A stretch of 64,000 nt of DNA, from contig CP108997.1 of the NCBI GenBank assembly GCA_036226585.1, forward strand, positions 5,828,001 to 5,892,000, in the 5' to 3' direction. Each line of letters opens with the position of its first letter. Within the stretch, counting starts at the first letter, position 1. Position numbers and translations under genes: made by a program. Shown here piece by piece: positions 38,692-46,660 of this stretch. Origin of the DNA: Streptomyces sp. NBC_00708 (GTDB lineage Bacteria > Actinomycetota > Actinomycetes > Streptomycetales > Streptomycetaceae). The notes under the pieces are model-generated. The model had not been told where the DNA came from. It did not search any database and worked only from the letters and a program-made list of their open reading frames with translations.

Positions 38692-40022
38692 CAGAAGTCC
38701 CACTCCGCGTCGTCGTCCGCGGCCGGCGCTTCCTCGGCGGCGGCGAACGAGGCGCCCGCCATGCCCGCCGACAGCGTGGTGCCGTCCGCCGGGTCGATCA
38801 GCAGGAAGGAACCGGTGCGGCGCGAGTCGGCGTAGGCGTCGAGCGCGAGCGGCTCGGCGGTACGGACCACGACCCGGCCGATGTCGTTGGCGACGAGCTT
38901 GCCCGGGGCCGGGTGCTGCGAGAGGTCGTCCAGCGTCAGCCGCGAGGGGATGTCCTTGACGATCGCCTTGACCGTGCGCGTGGTGTGCTTGAGCAGCACC
39001 CGCCGGCCCACGGTGAGCGGTTCGTCCGCCACGTGGCAGACGGTCGCCTCGACGTCCTGCGTGACCGCGGGGGCGTCGCCCGACGGGGCGATGAGGTCGC
39101 CGCGCGAGACGTCGATGTCGTCCGAGAGCCGCAGGGTCACCGACTGGGGTGCCCACGCGATGTCCACGCTGTCCCCGAGGAGGTCGATGCCCTCGATCGT
39201 GGAGGTTCGGCCCGAGGGCAGTACGGTGACGGGCTCGCCGACCCGGAACACACCGGCGGCGATCTGGCCCGCGTACCCCCGGTAGTCGGGGTGCTCGGCG
39301 GTCTGCGGCCGGATCACGTACTGGACCGGGAAGCGGGCGTGGCAGCCGGTCAGGTCGTGGCTGACCGGGACCGTCTCCAGGTGCTCCAGGACGGTCGGCC
39401 CGCCGTACCAGTCCATGTGCGCGGACGGCTCCACGACGTTGTCGCCGGCCAGCGCGGAGATCGGGATCGCGGTGATCTCCGGGACCCCGAGGGAGGCCGC
39501 GTACGCGGTGAACTCCTCGGCTATCGCGGCGAACACCGGCTCCGCGTAGTCCACCAGGTCCATCTTGTTGACGGCCAGCACCACGTGCGGGACGCGCAGC
39601 AGCGCGGCGACCGCGGCGTGCCGGCGGGTCTGCTCGACGACCCCGTTGCGGGCGTCGACCAGGACCACGGCCAGCTCGGCGGTGGAAGCGCCGGTGACCA
39701 TGTTGCGGGTGTACTGCACATGGCCCGGGGTGTCGGCGAGGATGAACCGGCGCCGGGGTGTGGCGAAGTAGCGGTAGGCGACATCGATGGTGATGCCCTG
39801 CTCGCGCTCGGCGCGCAGCCCGTCGGTCAGCAGCGCCAGGTCCGGCGCCTCCTGGCCGCGGTTGCGCGAGGCGTGCTCGACGGCCTCCAGCTGGTCGGTG
39901 AGGACCGACTTGGAGTCGTGCAGCAGCCGTCCCACGAGGGTGGACTTGCCGTCGTCGACGGACCCGGCGGTGGCGAAGCGCAGCAGGGTGGTGGCGCTCA
40001 ACTGCTCAGCTGTGGTGGTCAT
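38691..40022 (-). CDS. cysN: Sulfate adenylyltransferase subunit 1 (GTPase)
   Basis: 443 residues. An EF-Tu-like GTPase with P-loop GSVDDGKSTLVGR, switch II DTPGHVQYTRNM and NKMDLVD, followed by two beta-barrel domains. With CysD it makes APS from sulfate and ATP, driven by GTP hydrolysis. It lacks the fused APS kinase domain found in CysNC; cysC is separate here. The start abuts the cysD stop directly. Confidence 0.95.
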   Translation of the reverse strand: MTTTAEQLSATTLLRFATAGSVDDGKSTLVGRLLHDSKSVLTDQLEAVEHASRNRGQEAPDLALLTDGLRAEREQGITIDVAYRYFATPRRRFILADTPGHVQYTRNMVTGASTAELAVVLVDARNGVVEQTRRHAAVAALLRVPHVVLAVNKMDLVDYAEPVFAAIAEEFTAYAASLGVPEITAIPISALAGDNVVEPSAHMDWYGGPTVLEHLETVPVSHDLTGCHARFPVQYVIRPQTAEHPDYRGYAGQIAAGVFRVGEPVTVLPSGRTSTIEGIDLLGDSVDIAWAPQSVTLRLSDDIDVSRGDLIAPSGDAPAVTQDVEATVCHVADEPLTVGRRVLLKHTTRTVKAIVKDIPSRLTLDDLSQHPAPGKLVANDIGRVVVRTAEPLALDAYADSRRTGSFLLIDPADGTTLSAGMAGASFAAAEEAPAADDDAEWDF

Positions 40023-40958
40023 TTAGAAGTACCCCTCGCGCTTACGGTCTTCCATCGCGGCCTCGGACATCTTGTCGTCGGCGCGGGTCGCGCCCCGCTC
40101 GGTGAGCCGGGAGGCGGCGATCTCGGTGATCACGGCGTCCAGCGTGGTGGCGTCGGAGTCGACGGCGCCGGTGCAGGACATGTCACCGACCGTGCGGTAG
40201 CGCACCTGCCGGGTCTCCGTCTTCTCGTGCTCCTTCGGCCCGCCCCAGTCGCCCGCGGTCAGCCACATGCCGTTGCGGTTGAACACCTCGCGCTCGTGGG
40301 CGAAGTAGATCTCCGGCAGCTCGATCCCCTCGCGCTCGATGTACTGCCAGACGTCCAGCTCGGTCCAGTTGGAGATCGGGAAGACCCGGACGTGCTCACC
40401 GGGGGCGTGCCGGCCGTTGTACAGCTGCCACAGCTCGGGGCGCTGGCGGCGCGGGTCCCACTGGGAGAACTCGTCGCGCAGCGAGAAGACCCGCTCCTTG
40501 GCGCGCGCCTTCTCCTCGTCGCGCCGGCCGCCGCCGAACACGGCGTCGAAACGGTGCTGCTGGATGGCCTCGGTCAGCGGCACGGTCTGCAGCGGGTTGC
40601 GGGTGCCGTCCGGGCGCTCGCGGAGCTTGCCGGCGTCGATGTACTCCTGGACGGAGGCGACGTGCAGCCGCAGCCCGTGCTCGGCGACCGTGCGGTCGCG
40701 GTACTCCAGGACCTCGGGGAAGTTGTGCCCGGTGTCCACGTGCAGCAGGGTGAACGGCACCGGCGCGGGCGCGAACGCCTTGAGCGCCAGGTGCAGCATC
40801 AGGATCGAGTCCTTGCCGCCGGAGAAGAGGATCACCGGCCGCTCGAACTCGCCCGCCACCTCGCGGAAGATGTGCACCGCCTCGGACTCCAGCGAGTCCA
40901 GGTGGCTCAGCGCGTACGGATTGTCGGTGCCTTCCGACACGGTCGCGACGGTCGTCAT
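40023..40958 (-). CDS. cysD: Sulfate adenylyltransferase subunit 2
   Basis: 311 residues. A PP-loop ATP pyrophosphatase with VILFSGGKDSILML, the LLHVDTGHNFPE strand and the C-terminal ATRADDKMSEAAMEDRKREGYF tail typical of CysD. It adenylylates sulfate. The start ATG 40958 overlaps the cysC stop (ATGA), with GAGAGGGG upstream. Confidence 0.95.
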   Translation of the reverse strand: MTTVATVSEGTDNPYALSHLDSLESEAVHIFREVAGEFERPVILFSGGKDSILMLHLALKAFAPAPVPFTLLHVDTGHNFPEVLEYRDRTVAEHGLRLHVASVQEYIDAGKLRERPDGTRNPLQTVPLTEAIQQHRFDAVFGGGRRDEEKARAKERVFSLRDEFSQWDPRRQRPELWQLYNGRHAPGEHVRVFPISNWTELDVWQYIEREGIELPEIYFAHEREVFNRNGMWLTAGDWGGPKEHEKTETRQVRYRTVGDMSCTGAVDSDATTLDAVITEIAASRLTERGATRADDKMSEAAMEDRKREGYF

Positions 40959-41500
40959 GCCGCACCCCTCTCGCTCAGCAGCGCGTACAGCTCCGCCGCG
41001 GACTCCTGGACGGTCTGGCGGTGCGACTCGATGCGCAGATCGGGCGACTCGGGAGCCTCGTAGGGGTCGTCCACCCCGGTGAGCCCGGATATCTCGCCCG
41101 CCGCCTGCTTGGCGTACAGACCCTTCACATCGCGTTCCGAGCACACCTCGACCGGAGTGGCGACGTGCACCTCCAGATACGCGGTGCCCTCGGCCTGGTG
41201 ACGCTTGCGGACGGCGTCCCGGCTGTCCGCGTACGGGGCGATGACCGGGACCAGGACCTTGACGCCGTTGGCCGCCAGCAGTTCGGCGACGAAGCCGATC
41301 CGCTGCACGTTGGTGTGCCGGTCCTCGCGGGAGAAGCCGAGGCCCGCGGAGAGGAACTCGCGGATCTCGTCGCCGTCGAGCACCTCCACCCGGTGGCCCT
41401 CGCCGCGCAGCCGCCCGGCCAGTTCGTAGGCGATGGTGGTCTTGCCGGCGCTCGGCAGACCGGTCAGCCAGACGGTGGCTCCCGTCTCCGTCACGCTCAT
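40955..41500 (-). CDS. cysC: Adenylylsulfate kinase
   Basis: 181 residues. P-loop GLPSAGKTTIAYEL (GLSGAGKST in most homologues), LDGDEIREFLSAGLGFSREDR and the SERDVKGLY segment of APS kinases. It makes PAPS from APS. Start ATG 41500 has AGGAG 7 bases upstream; ATG 41524, overlapping the cysH stop, would add eight residues. Since CysH here looks APS-specific, CysC may serve PAPS-dependent sulfotransferases. Confidence 0.93.
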   Translation of the reverse strand: MSVTETGATVWLTGLPSAGKTTIAYELAGRLRGEGHRVEVLDGDEIREFLSAGLGFSREDRHTNVQRIGFVAELLAANGVKVLVPVIAPYADSRDAVRKRHQAEGTAYLEVHVATPVEVCSERDVKGLYAKQAAGEISGLTGVDDPYEAPESPDLRIESHRQTVQESAAELYALLSERGAA

Positions 41501-41523
41501 CGAAGTCTCCTGATCAGTCGTCA

Positions 41524-42240
41524 TCAGCCGTGCAGCCCGCACTCGGTCTTGCCGCGTCCGGCCCAGCGGCCGGCCCGTGCGTCCTCGCCCTCGAGCACGC
41601 GGCGGGTGCAGGGCGCGCAGCCCACCGAAGGGTAACCGTCCATCAGTAGCGGGTTGGTGAGCACCCCGTGCTCCGCGACGTAGGCGTCCACGTCGTCCTG
41701 GGTCCAGCGGGCGATCGGCGAGATCTTCACCTTCCGCCGCTTCTCGTCCCAGCCGACCACCGGGGTGTTCGCGCGGGTCGGGGAATCGTCGCGGCGCAGC
41801 CCGGTCGCCCAGGCGGCGTACGCGGTCAGGCCCTCTTCCAGGGGCTTGACCTTGCGCAGCTTGCAGCAGAGATCGGGGTCGCGGTCGTGCAGCTTCGGCC
41901 CGTACTCGGCGTCCTGCTCGGCGACGGTCTGACGTGGCGTCAGCGTGATCACCTTGACGTCCATCACCGCGTCCACCGCGTCCCGGGTGCCGATGGTCTC
42001 CTCGAAGTGGTAGCCGGTGTCGAGGAAGACCACGTCCACGCCGGGCATCGCCCGGGAGGCGAGGTGGGCGACGACCGCGTCCTCCATGGAGGAGGTGACA
42101 CAGAACCGGGGCCCGAACGTCTCGGCGGCCCACTTGAGGATGTCGAGCGCGGAGGCGTCCTCCAGCTCGCGCCCGGCCCGCTCGGCGAGCTCCCGCAGGT
42201 CCTCGTCGGTGAGCGTGTCGATGTTCTGAGTGACCGTCAT
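41524..42240 (-). CDS. cysH: Assimilatory adenylylsulfate (APS) reductase
   Basis: 238 residues. PP-loop-like SSMEDAVVAHL, FLDTGYHFEE and the catalytic ECGLH near the C-terminus. It has the paired Cys in DLCCKLRKVKPL and CAPC about 80 residues later, which together bind a [4Fe-4S] cluster. That cluster marks APS reductase rather than the cluster-free PAPS enzyme. It makes sulfite for the upstream sulfite reductase, using thioredoxin. Start overlaps the zinc-ribbon gene's stop; GGAGGGGAC precedes. Confidence 0.94.
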   Translation of the reverse strand: MTVTQNIDTLTDEDLRELAERAGRELEDASALDILKWAAETFGPRFCVTSSMEDAVVAHLASRAMPGVDVVFLDTGYHFEETIGTRDAVDAVMDVKVITLTPRQTVAEQDAEYGPKLHDRDPDLCCKLRKVKPLEEGLTAYAAWATGLRRDDSPTRANTPVVGWDEKRRKVKISPIARWTQDDVDAYVAEHGVLTNPLLMDGYPSVGCAPCTRRVLEGEDARAGRWAGRGKTECGLHG

Positions 42241-42416
42241 ATCCCGTCCCCTCCAACGTCGTTGGACTTCAGTCCCCGGGTCAGCAGGCCCAGGAACTTC
42301 AGCTGGAACGCCCGATTGCAGGAAGCGCATTCCCACGCCCCGTGCCCGGCCTCGTGCGGGCGCAGGTCCTCGTCGCCGCAGTAGGGGCAGTGGAACGGCG
42401 CGGCGCGCCCGCTCAT
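42237..42416 (-). CDS. Small double-CxxC zinc-ribbon protein of the sulfur operon
   Basis: 59 residues with FHCPYCGDED and WECASCNRAFQL, two CxxC pairs spaced to bind one zinc. Both ends overlap its neighbours by ATGA-type junctions, so it is translated with sulfite reductase and APS reductase. Homologues sit in the same place in other Streptomyces sulfur operons as far as I recall. Its role is unknown; a scaffold, sulfur carrier or redox partner is possible. Confidence 0.85.
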   Translation of the reverse strand: MSGRAAPFHCPYCGDEDLRPHEAGHGAWECASCNRAFQLKFLGLLTRGLKSNDVGGDGI

Positions 42417-44110
42417 GACAGCGACTCCGCACTGGCGCGGGCGGCCCAGGTTGCGAAGCGCTCGCCGTCCTCGCGCTCCTCCTGGAACCGGCCGAGCACG
42501 CGCTCGACGTAGTCGGGCAGTTCGGCGGACGTGACCTTCAGGCCGCGCACCTTGCGGCCGAAGCCGGCGTCCAGGCCGAGGGCGCCGCCCAGGTGGACCT
42601 GGTAGCCCTCCACCTGGTCGCCGTTCTCGTCCAGCATCAGCTGGCCCTTGAGGCCGATGTCGGCGGTCTGGATGCGGGCGCAGGCGTTGGGGCAGCCGTT
42701 GATGTTGATGGTGAGCGGTTCGTCGAAGTCGGGGAGCCTGCGCTCCAGTTCCTCGATGAGGGAGGCGCCGCGTGCCTTCGTCTCGACGATCGCCAGCTTG
42801 CAGTACTCGATGCCGGTGCAGGCCATCGTGCCGCGCCGGAAGGTGGACGGCTTCACCTGGAAACCGAGCGACTCCAGGCCGGCCGACAGGGACTCGACCC
42901 GGTCCTGCTCGACGTCGAGGATGATCATCTTCTGCTCGACGGTGGTCCGGACCCGGCCGGAGCCGTGCTCCTCGGCCAGTTCGGCGATCTTGGCGAGGGT
43001 GGAGCCGTCGACCCGGCCGACCCGGGGGGCGAAGCCGACGTAGAAGCGGCCGTCCTGCTGCTGGTGCACCCCGATGTGGTCGCGCCACCGGCTGCTGGGT
43101 TCCGCCGGGGCGGGGCCGTCCAGCAGCGGGCGCTTGAGGTACTCGTCCTCCAGGATCTGGCGGAACTTCGCCGGACCCCAGTCGGCCATCAGGAACTTCA
43201 GCCGGGCGCGGTTGCGCAGCCGGCGGTAGCCGTAGTCGCGGAAGATGCCGACGACGCCCGCCCAGACGTCCGGCACCTCGTCCAACGGCACCCAGGTGCC
43301 GAGGCGTTCGGCCAGCCGGGGGTTGGTGGACAGCCCGCCGCCGACCCAGAGGTCGAAGCCCGGCCCGTGCTCGGGGTGCTCGACGCCCACGAAGGCGATG
43401 TCGTTGATCTCGTGGACGACGTCCTGGACCGGGGACCCGGAGATCGCGGTCTTGAACTTGCGCGGGAGGTTGGAGAACTCGGGGCTGCCGATGTAGCGGG
43501 AGTGGATCTCGTCGACCGCCGGGCTGCCGTCGATGATCTCGTCGGCCGCGATGCCCGCCACGGGCGAGCCGATGATGACGCGGGGGCAGTCGCCGCACGC
43601 CTCGGTGGTGGAGAGCCCGACGGCCTCCAGCTTCTCCCAGATCGCCGGGACGTCCTCGATGCGGATCCAGTGCATCTGGACGTTCTGCCGGTCGGTGATG
43701 TCCGCACTGCCCCGCGCGTACTCCTGGGAGACCTCGCCGATGACGCGCAGCTGCTCGGTGGTGAGCTTCCCGCCGTCGATGCGGACCCGCATCATGAAGT
43801 ACTTGTCCTCGAGCTCCTCGGGCTCCAGGACCGCCGTCTTGCCGCCGTCGATGCCGGCCTTGCGCTGGGTGTACAGCCCCCACCAACGCATGCGCCCCCG
43901 GAGGTCGTTGGGGTCGATCGAGTCGAAGCCGCGCTTGGAGTAGATCGTCTCAATGCGTGTCCGCACGTTGAGACTGTCGTCGTCCTTCTTGAACTGCTCA
44001 TTGCCGTTGAGCGGGGTGTAGTGCCCCAGGGCCCACTGTCCTTCGCCGCGGTGGCGGCCCACCTTGCGGCGGGGCGCGGCGGGCGCAGGGGATTCCGGGG
44101 TTGCGGCCAT
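42413..44110 (-). CDS. sirA: Ferredoxin-dependent sulfite reductase (siroheme/[4Fe-4S])
   Basis: 565 residues with two ferredoxin-like half domains and two siroheme domains. The cluster/siroheme cysteines are in the C-terminal MACTGIEYCKLA and NGCPNACAR. Siroheme-contacting Arg appear in TDRQNVQMHWI. It reduces sulfite to sulfide with six electrons. Nitrite reductases share this fold, but operon context fixes it as sulfite reductase. The ATG at 44110 has GAAGGACG upstream. It is the first enzyme after the leader ORF. Confidence 0.94.
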   Translation of the reverse strand: MAATPESPAPAAPRRKVGRHRGEGQWALGHYTPLNGNEQFKKDDDSLNVRTRIETIYSKRGFDSIDPNDLRGRMRWWGLYTQRKAGIDGGKTAVLEPEELEDKYFMMRVRIDGGKLTTEQLRVIGEVSQEYARGSADITDRQNVQMHWIRIEDVPAIWEKLEAVGLSTTEACGDCPRVIIGSPVAGIAADEIIDGSPAVDEIHSRYIGSPEFSNLPRKFKTAISGSPVQDVVHEINDIAFVGVEHPEHGPGFDLWVGGGLSTNPRLAERLGTWVPLDEVPDVWAGVVGIFRDYGYRRLRNRARLKFLMADWGPAKFRQILEDEYLKRPLLDGPAPAEPSSRWRDHIGVHQQQDGRFYVGFAPRVGRVDGSTLAKIAELAEEHGSGRVRTTVEQKMIILDVEQDRVESLSAGLESLGFQVKPSTFRRGTMACTGIEYCKLAIVETKARGASLIEELERRLPDFDEPLTININGCPNACARIQTADIGLKGQLMLDENGDQVEGYQVHLGGALGLDAGFGRKVRGLKVTSAELPDYVERVLGRFQEEREDGERFATWAARASAESLS

Positions 44111-44225
44111 GACAGTACGTCCTTCGGGACTGCGGGAGGGCGGCTCTGAACTGCACACTCGCGTGAGGCGCGGCGGTGCGCAGGGGTGTTGCGGAGAAAG
44201 GGGGAGCGCGGCGGTGCTGGGACTC

Positions 44226-44309
44226 TCAGCTCGCCGGACAGATGGCGCTGGACATGCGGCCGAGGTCGACGTGGCGTCGACTCACCAAGGCAATTCCAGT
44301 TCCGGACAT
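44226..44309 (-). CDS. Cys-containing leader peptide of the sulfur operon
   Basis: A 27-residue ORF that starts MSGTGIALVSRRHVDLGRMS, then SAICPAS. I recognise this as the putative leader peptide family found before Streptomyces sulfur genes (core RRHVDLGR, then SSAxC). Its single Cys is placed near the C-terminus, so slow translation at low Cys-tRNA could alter folding of the ~115 bases before sirA. This is known logic for cysteine attenuators; for this operon it is inference. It was missed by length-based calling. Confidence 0.8.
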   Translation of the reverse strand: MSGTGIALVSRRHVDLGRMSSAICPAS

Positions 44310-44340
44310 GACGGAAGCGTGTCATGGGGATCTCGCGGCA

Positions 44341-44365
44341 GTCCACCACTATCCATGATGTGGAC
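44341..44365 (-). promoter_or_regulatory. GTCCAC-N13-GTGGAC dyad upstream of the leader
   Basis: A perfect 6-base interrupted palindrome 32-56 bases before the leader ATG. On the minus strand the centre includes GGATAGT, which could be part of a -10 element, so the dyad may overlap the operon promoter. A sulfur-responsive repressor site is possible. Confidence 0.35.
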
Positions 44366-44393
44366 GAGACTGTCCCGACAAGTGAGACAATGT

Positions 44394-44421
44394 GGCGCCC
44401 GTCACGCGTGTGACGGGCGCC
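44394..44421 (-). terminator. Hairpin terminator after the GNAT gene
   Basis: A perfect 12-bp stem (GGCGCCCGTCAC, 44394-44405 with 44410-44421) around a 4-base loop. It lies 38 bases past the GNAT stop and separates it from the sulfur operon promoter. Confidence 0.8.
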
Positions 44422-44458
44422 GGGGCCGAGCGTAAAACCGGACAAGCGAGCGGATTTG

Positions 44459-45067
44459 CTACGGAAGCAGCTCCCGGCCGGAGCCCGGCCAGGGGCCGGG
44501 GGTCGCCACCGGCTCCTCCCGCTCCGTACGGGTGTCGAACAGCCGGAAGCCGCGCCGCAGGTAGTTGCCCCTCGCGTGCGGGCCGTCCTTGGAGCAGGTG
44601 TGCAGCCACACCCGCTTCGTCGCCGGCCGCTCGGGCCACCGCTCGGCCAGGTCCCAGGCGCGGGCGGTGCCGTACGACAGCAGATGACCGCCGATCCCGC
44701 GCCCCCGGAAGGCGGGGATCAGCCCGAAGTACATGATCTCGACGACGCCGTCGTCCTGCGGGTCCAGCTCGACGTAGCCGGCCGGGGTGCCGTTCGCGTA
44801 CGCCACCCAGGTCTCCGCGCCGGGCCGGTCCAGGGCCTCCTGCCACTGCGCGTACGTCATCCCCAGCCGGTCCGTCCACCGGATGTCACCGCCGACCGCC
44901 GTGTACAGGAAGCGGCTGAACTCGGGCAGCGGCACCTCGGAGCGGACGATCCGGACGTCCGCGTCCGGCACGGCGGACGGCCGCAGATCATCGGGGGAGG
45001 TCTGCTCCAGGGACCAGATGGTCACCTCGTCGAGGGCCGGCGCTGCGGGAGGTACGGGGTTGCTCAT
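44459..45067 (-). CDS. GNAT-family N-acetyltransferase
   Basis: 202 residues. The acetyl-CoA loop is IPAFRGRGIGGHLLSYGTARAW after the VEIMYFGL strand, and a late KRVWLHTCSKDGPHARGNYLRRGFRLF completes the fold. The acceptor is unknown, and similar proteins acetylate amino groups of metabolites or antibiotics. It has its own terminator, so it is separate from the sulfur operon. Confidence 0.85.
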   Translation of the reverse strand: MSNPVPPAAPALDEVTIWSLEQTSPDDLRPSAVPDADVRIVRSEVPLPEFSRFLYTAVGGDIRWTDRLGMTYAQWQEALDRPGAETWVAYANGTPAGYVELDPQDDGVVEIMYFGLIPAFRGRGIGGHLLSYGTARAWDLAERWPERPATKRVWLHTCSKDGPHARGNYLRRGFRLFDTRTEREEPVATPGPWPGSGRELLP

Positions 45068-45134
45068 GGCTGTCAGACAACCATGGGCCGGCGCCCGCGC
45101 CCAAGCCGGGTCCCGGGCACCCGCACCCCCCTGC

Positions 45135-46415
45135 TCAGGAGGCCCCGCGCGCCGCCACCACCACCGGAGCCTTCGAACGGGGCAGCAGATCGGCCGGGTG
45201 CTCCGGCTGGACCACCTCCACCTCCACGCCCTCGCCGAAGCGGTACGGGCGGTGCGCCAGCACCTCGGCGAGATGGCGCCGCAGCCGCGACATCTCCGCC
45301 CGCACCGTCACCGTCCTGGTCGCGTCACCGAACAGGTCCTGCGCCAGCTCGGAGGCCGTACGCCCGTCGCGGTGCAGCGCCAGCGCGTACAACAGCTCGG
45401 CGTGGCGCGGGGAGAGCCGCTGGGTCCAGGTGCCCACCGGACTCACCACGTTCACCGCCAGCGCGCACGGCCGGCTCAGGTCGAGCACCACCCGGCGCGG
45501 CGGGCTGTCCGTCGCCCCGTCCGCCACCTGCACCAGCCAGCCGCCCGGCAGCGGCTCCACCCGGCACATCCCCAGCGACGGCAGCCACACCCGGCCGGGC
45601 CCCAGCGACTTCGGCAGCGGCAGCCGGTCCACGGGGGGCATCCCCGTCACCGCCGCCGTCCAGCCGTGGCCGTCCACCGCCAGGGCCGGTCCGCCCAGCC
45701 GGCCCAGGACCGGCGCGGCGACCGCGCGCAGCCGGCCGACCGCCTCCAGGTGCCGCACCCGGATCTCGCTCTCCGCCAGCCGGGCCACCGACCGCACCAG
45801 CGCCAGCGTCGTCGGGTGGAAGGTCGACGCGGGCCCGCTGATGTCGACGATCCCCATCAGCCGGCCGTCCCGGGGATCGCGCACCGGGGCCGCCGCGCAG
45901 GTCCAGCCGTGCAGACTGCGCACGAAGTGCTCGGCCGAGTGCACCTGCACCGGGGCGCGCGAGGCCAGCGCCGTACCGATCGCGTTGGTCCCGGTGATCT
46001 CCTCGGACCACGCGGCGCCCTCCGCGAGACAGATGTCGTCGGCCCGGCGCAGCACCCCCGTATTGCCCTCGCGCCACAGCACCCGGCCCTCGGTATCGGT
46101 GACGACCATGATCTGCTGCGAGGCGTCCGCGATGCTCGTCAGACCGTCGCTGAGCAGCGGCATCACCTCGCCCAGCACGGAACTGCGGCGCCGGTGCTCG
46201 ATCTCGTCCGTCTCCAGCAGCCTGCTGTGCGTCGTCTGCTCGGGATCGATGCCGCTGCGCAGCACCCGGTCCCAGGAGGCACCGATCTCCGCCCGGGGCA
46301 CGGCGGGCATGCGGTCGCCCGCCATCCGCGCCTCACGCGCCCGGTGCACCTGGCGTCTGGCCTGCGCGGTCTCCCGGGCGGCCGGCCGCAACACATCGGC
46401 CGGAGTCGTCTTCAT
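45135..46415 (-). CDS. GAF-domain transcriptional regulator (AcoR-like N-terminus, winged-helix C-terminus)
   Basis: 426 residues. The N-terminal ~250 residues resemble activators of acetoin and alcohol catabolism: EIGASWDRVLRSGIDPE, a GAF domain with WSEEITGTNAIGTALASRAPVQVHSAEHF, and HPTTLALVRSVARLAE. There is no sigma-54 AAA module. The C-terminus (LSPRHAELLYALALHRDGRTASELAQDLFG, MSRLRRHL) looks like a winged-helix DNA-binding domain. It probably senses a small molecule or redox signal. Three GCAAC repeats lie upstream. Confidence 0.8.
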   Translation of the reverse strand: MKTTPADVLRPAARETAQARRQVHRAREARMAGDRMPAVPRAEIGASWDRVLRSGIDPEQTTHSRLLETDEIEHRRRSSVLGEVMPLLSDGLTSIADASQQIMVVTDTEGRVLWREGNTGVLRRADDICLAEGAAWSEEITGTNAIGTALASRAPVQVHSAEHFVRSLHGWTCAAAPVRDPRDGRLMGIVDISGPASTFHPTTLALVRSVARLAESEIRVRHLEAVGRLRAVAAPVLGRLGGPALAVDGHGWTAAVTGMPPVDRLPLPKSLGPGRVWLPSLGMCRVEPLPGGWLVQVADGATDSPPRRVVLDLSRPCALAVNVVSPVGTWTQRLSPRHAELLYALALHRDGRTASELAQDLFGDATRTVTVRAEMSRLRRHLAEVLAHRPYRFGEGVEVEVVQPEHPADLLPRSKAPVVVAARGAS

Positions 46416-46495
46416 ACCGGTTCCCCCTCACCCCTGTGCCCGGCCCGGTCCGCGGGCCGCGTCCCATCCTGCCGCCGCACGGGCCCCGATACCGC

Positions 46496-46527
46496 AACTC
46501 CACACAATGGTTGCAACCCTCTGCAAC
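46496..46527. promoter_or_regulatory. Cluster of three GCAAC repeats
   Basis: GCAAC occurs at 46496-46500, 46513-46517 and 46523-46527; the middle copy is part of the palindrome GTTGCAAC (46510-46517). They lie 81-112 bases before the GAF regulator start, in the 245-base gap. They could be its own binding sites (autoregulation). Confidence 0.35.
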
Positions 46528-46660
46528 TCTGGCGAGGGCCCCGGGCCCGTACAAGAGTGGCGGTACACCGCACCGCGGGGCCCCGGCCCTCACGTCCGGT
46601 GGGTACAGCATGGGGGGTGGTGCCGTGTCGGCGCAGCACCACCCCCCTTCGCTGCCCCGG

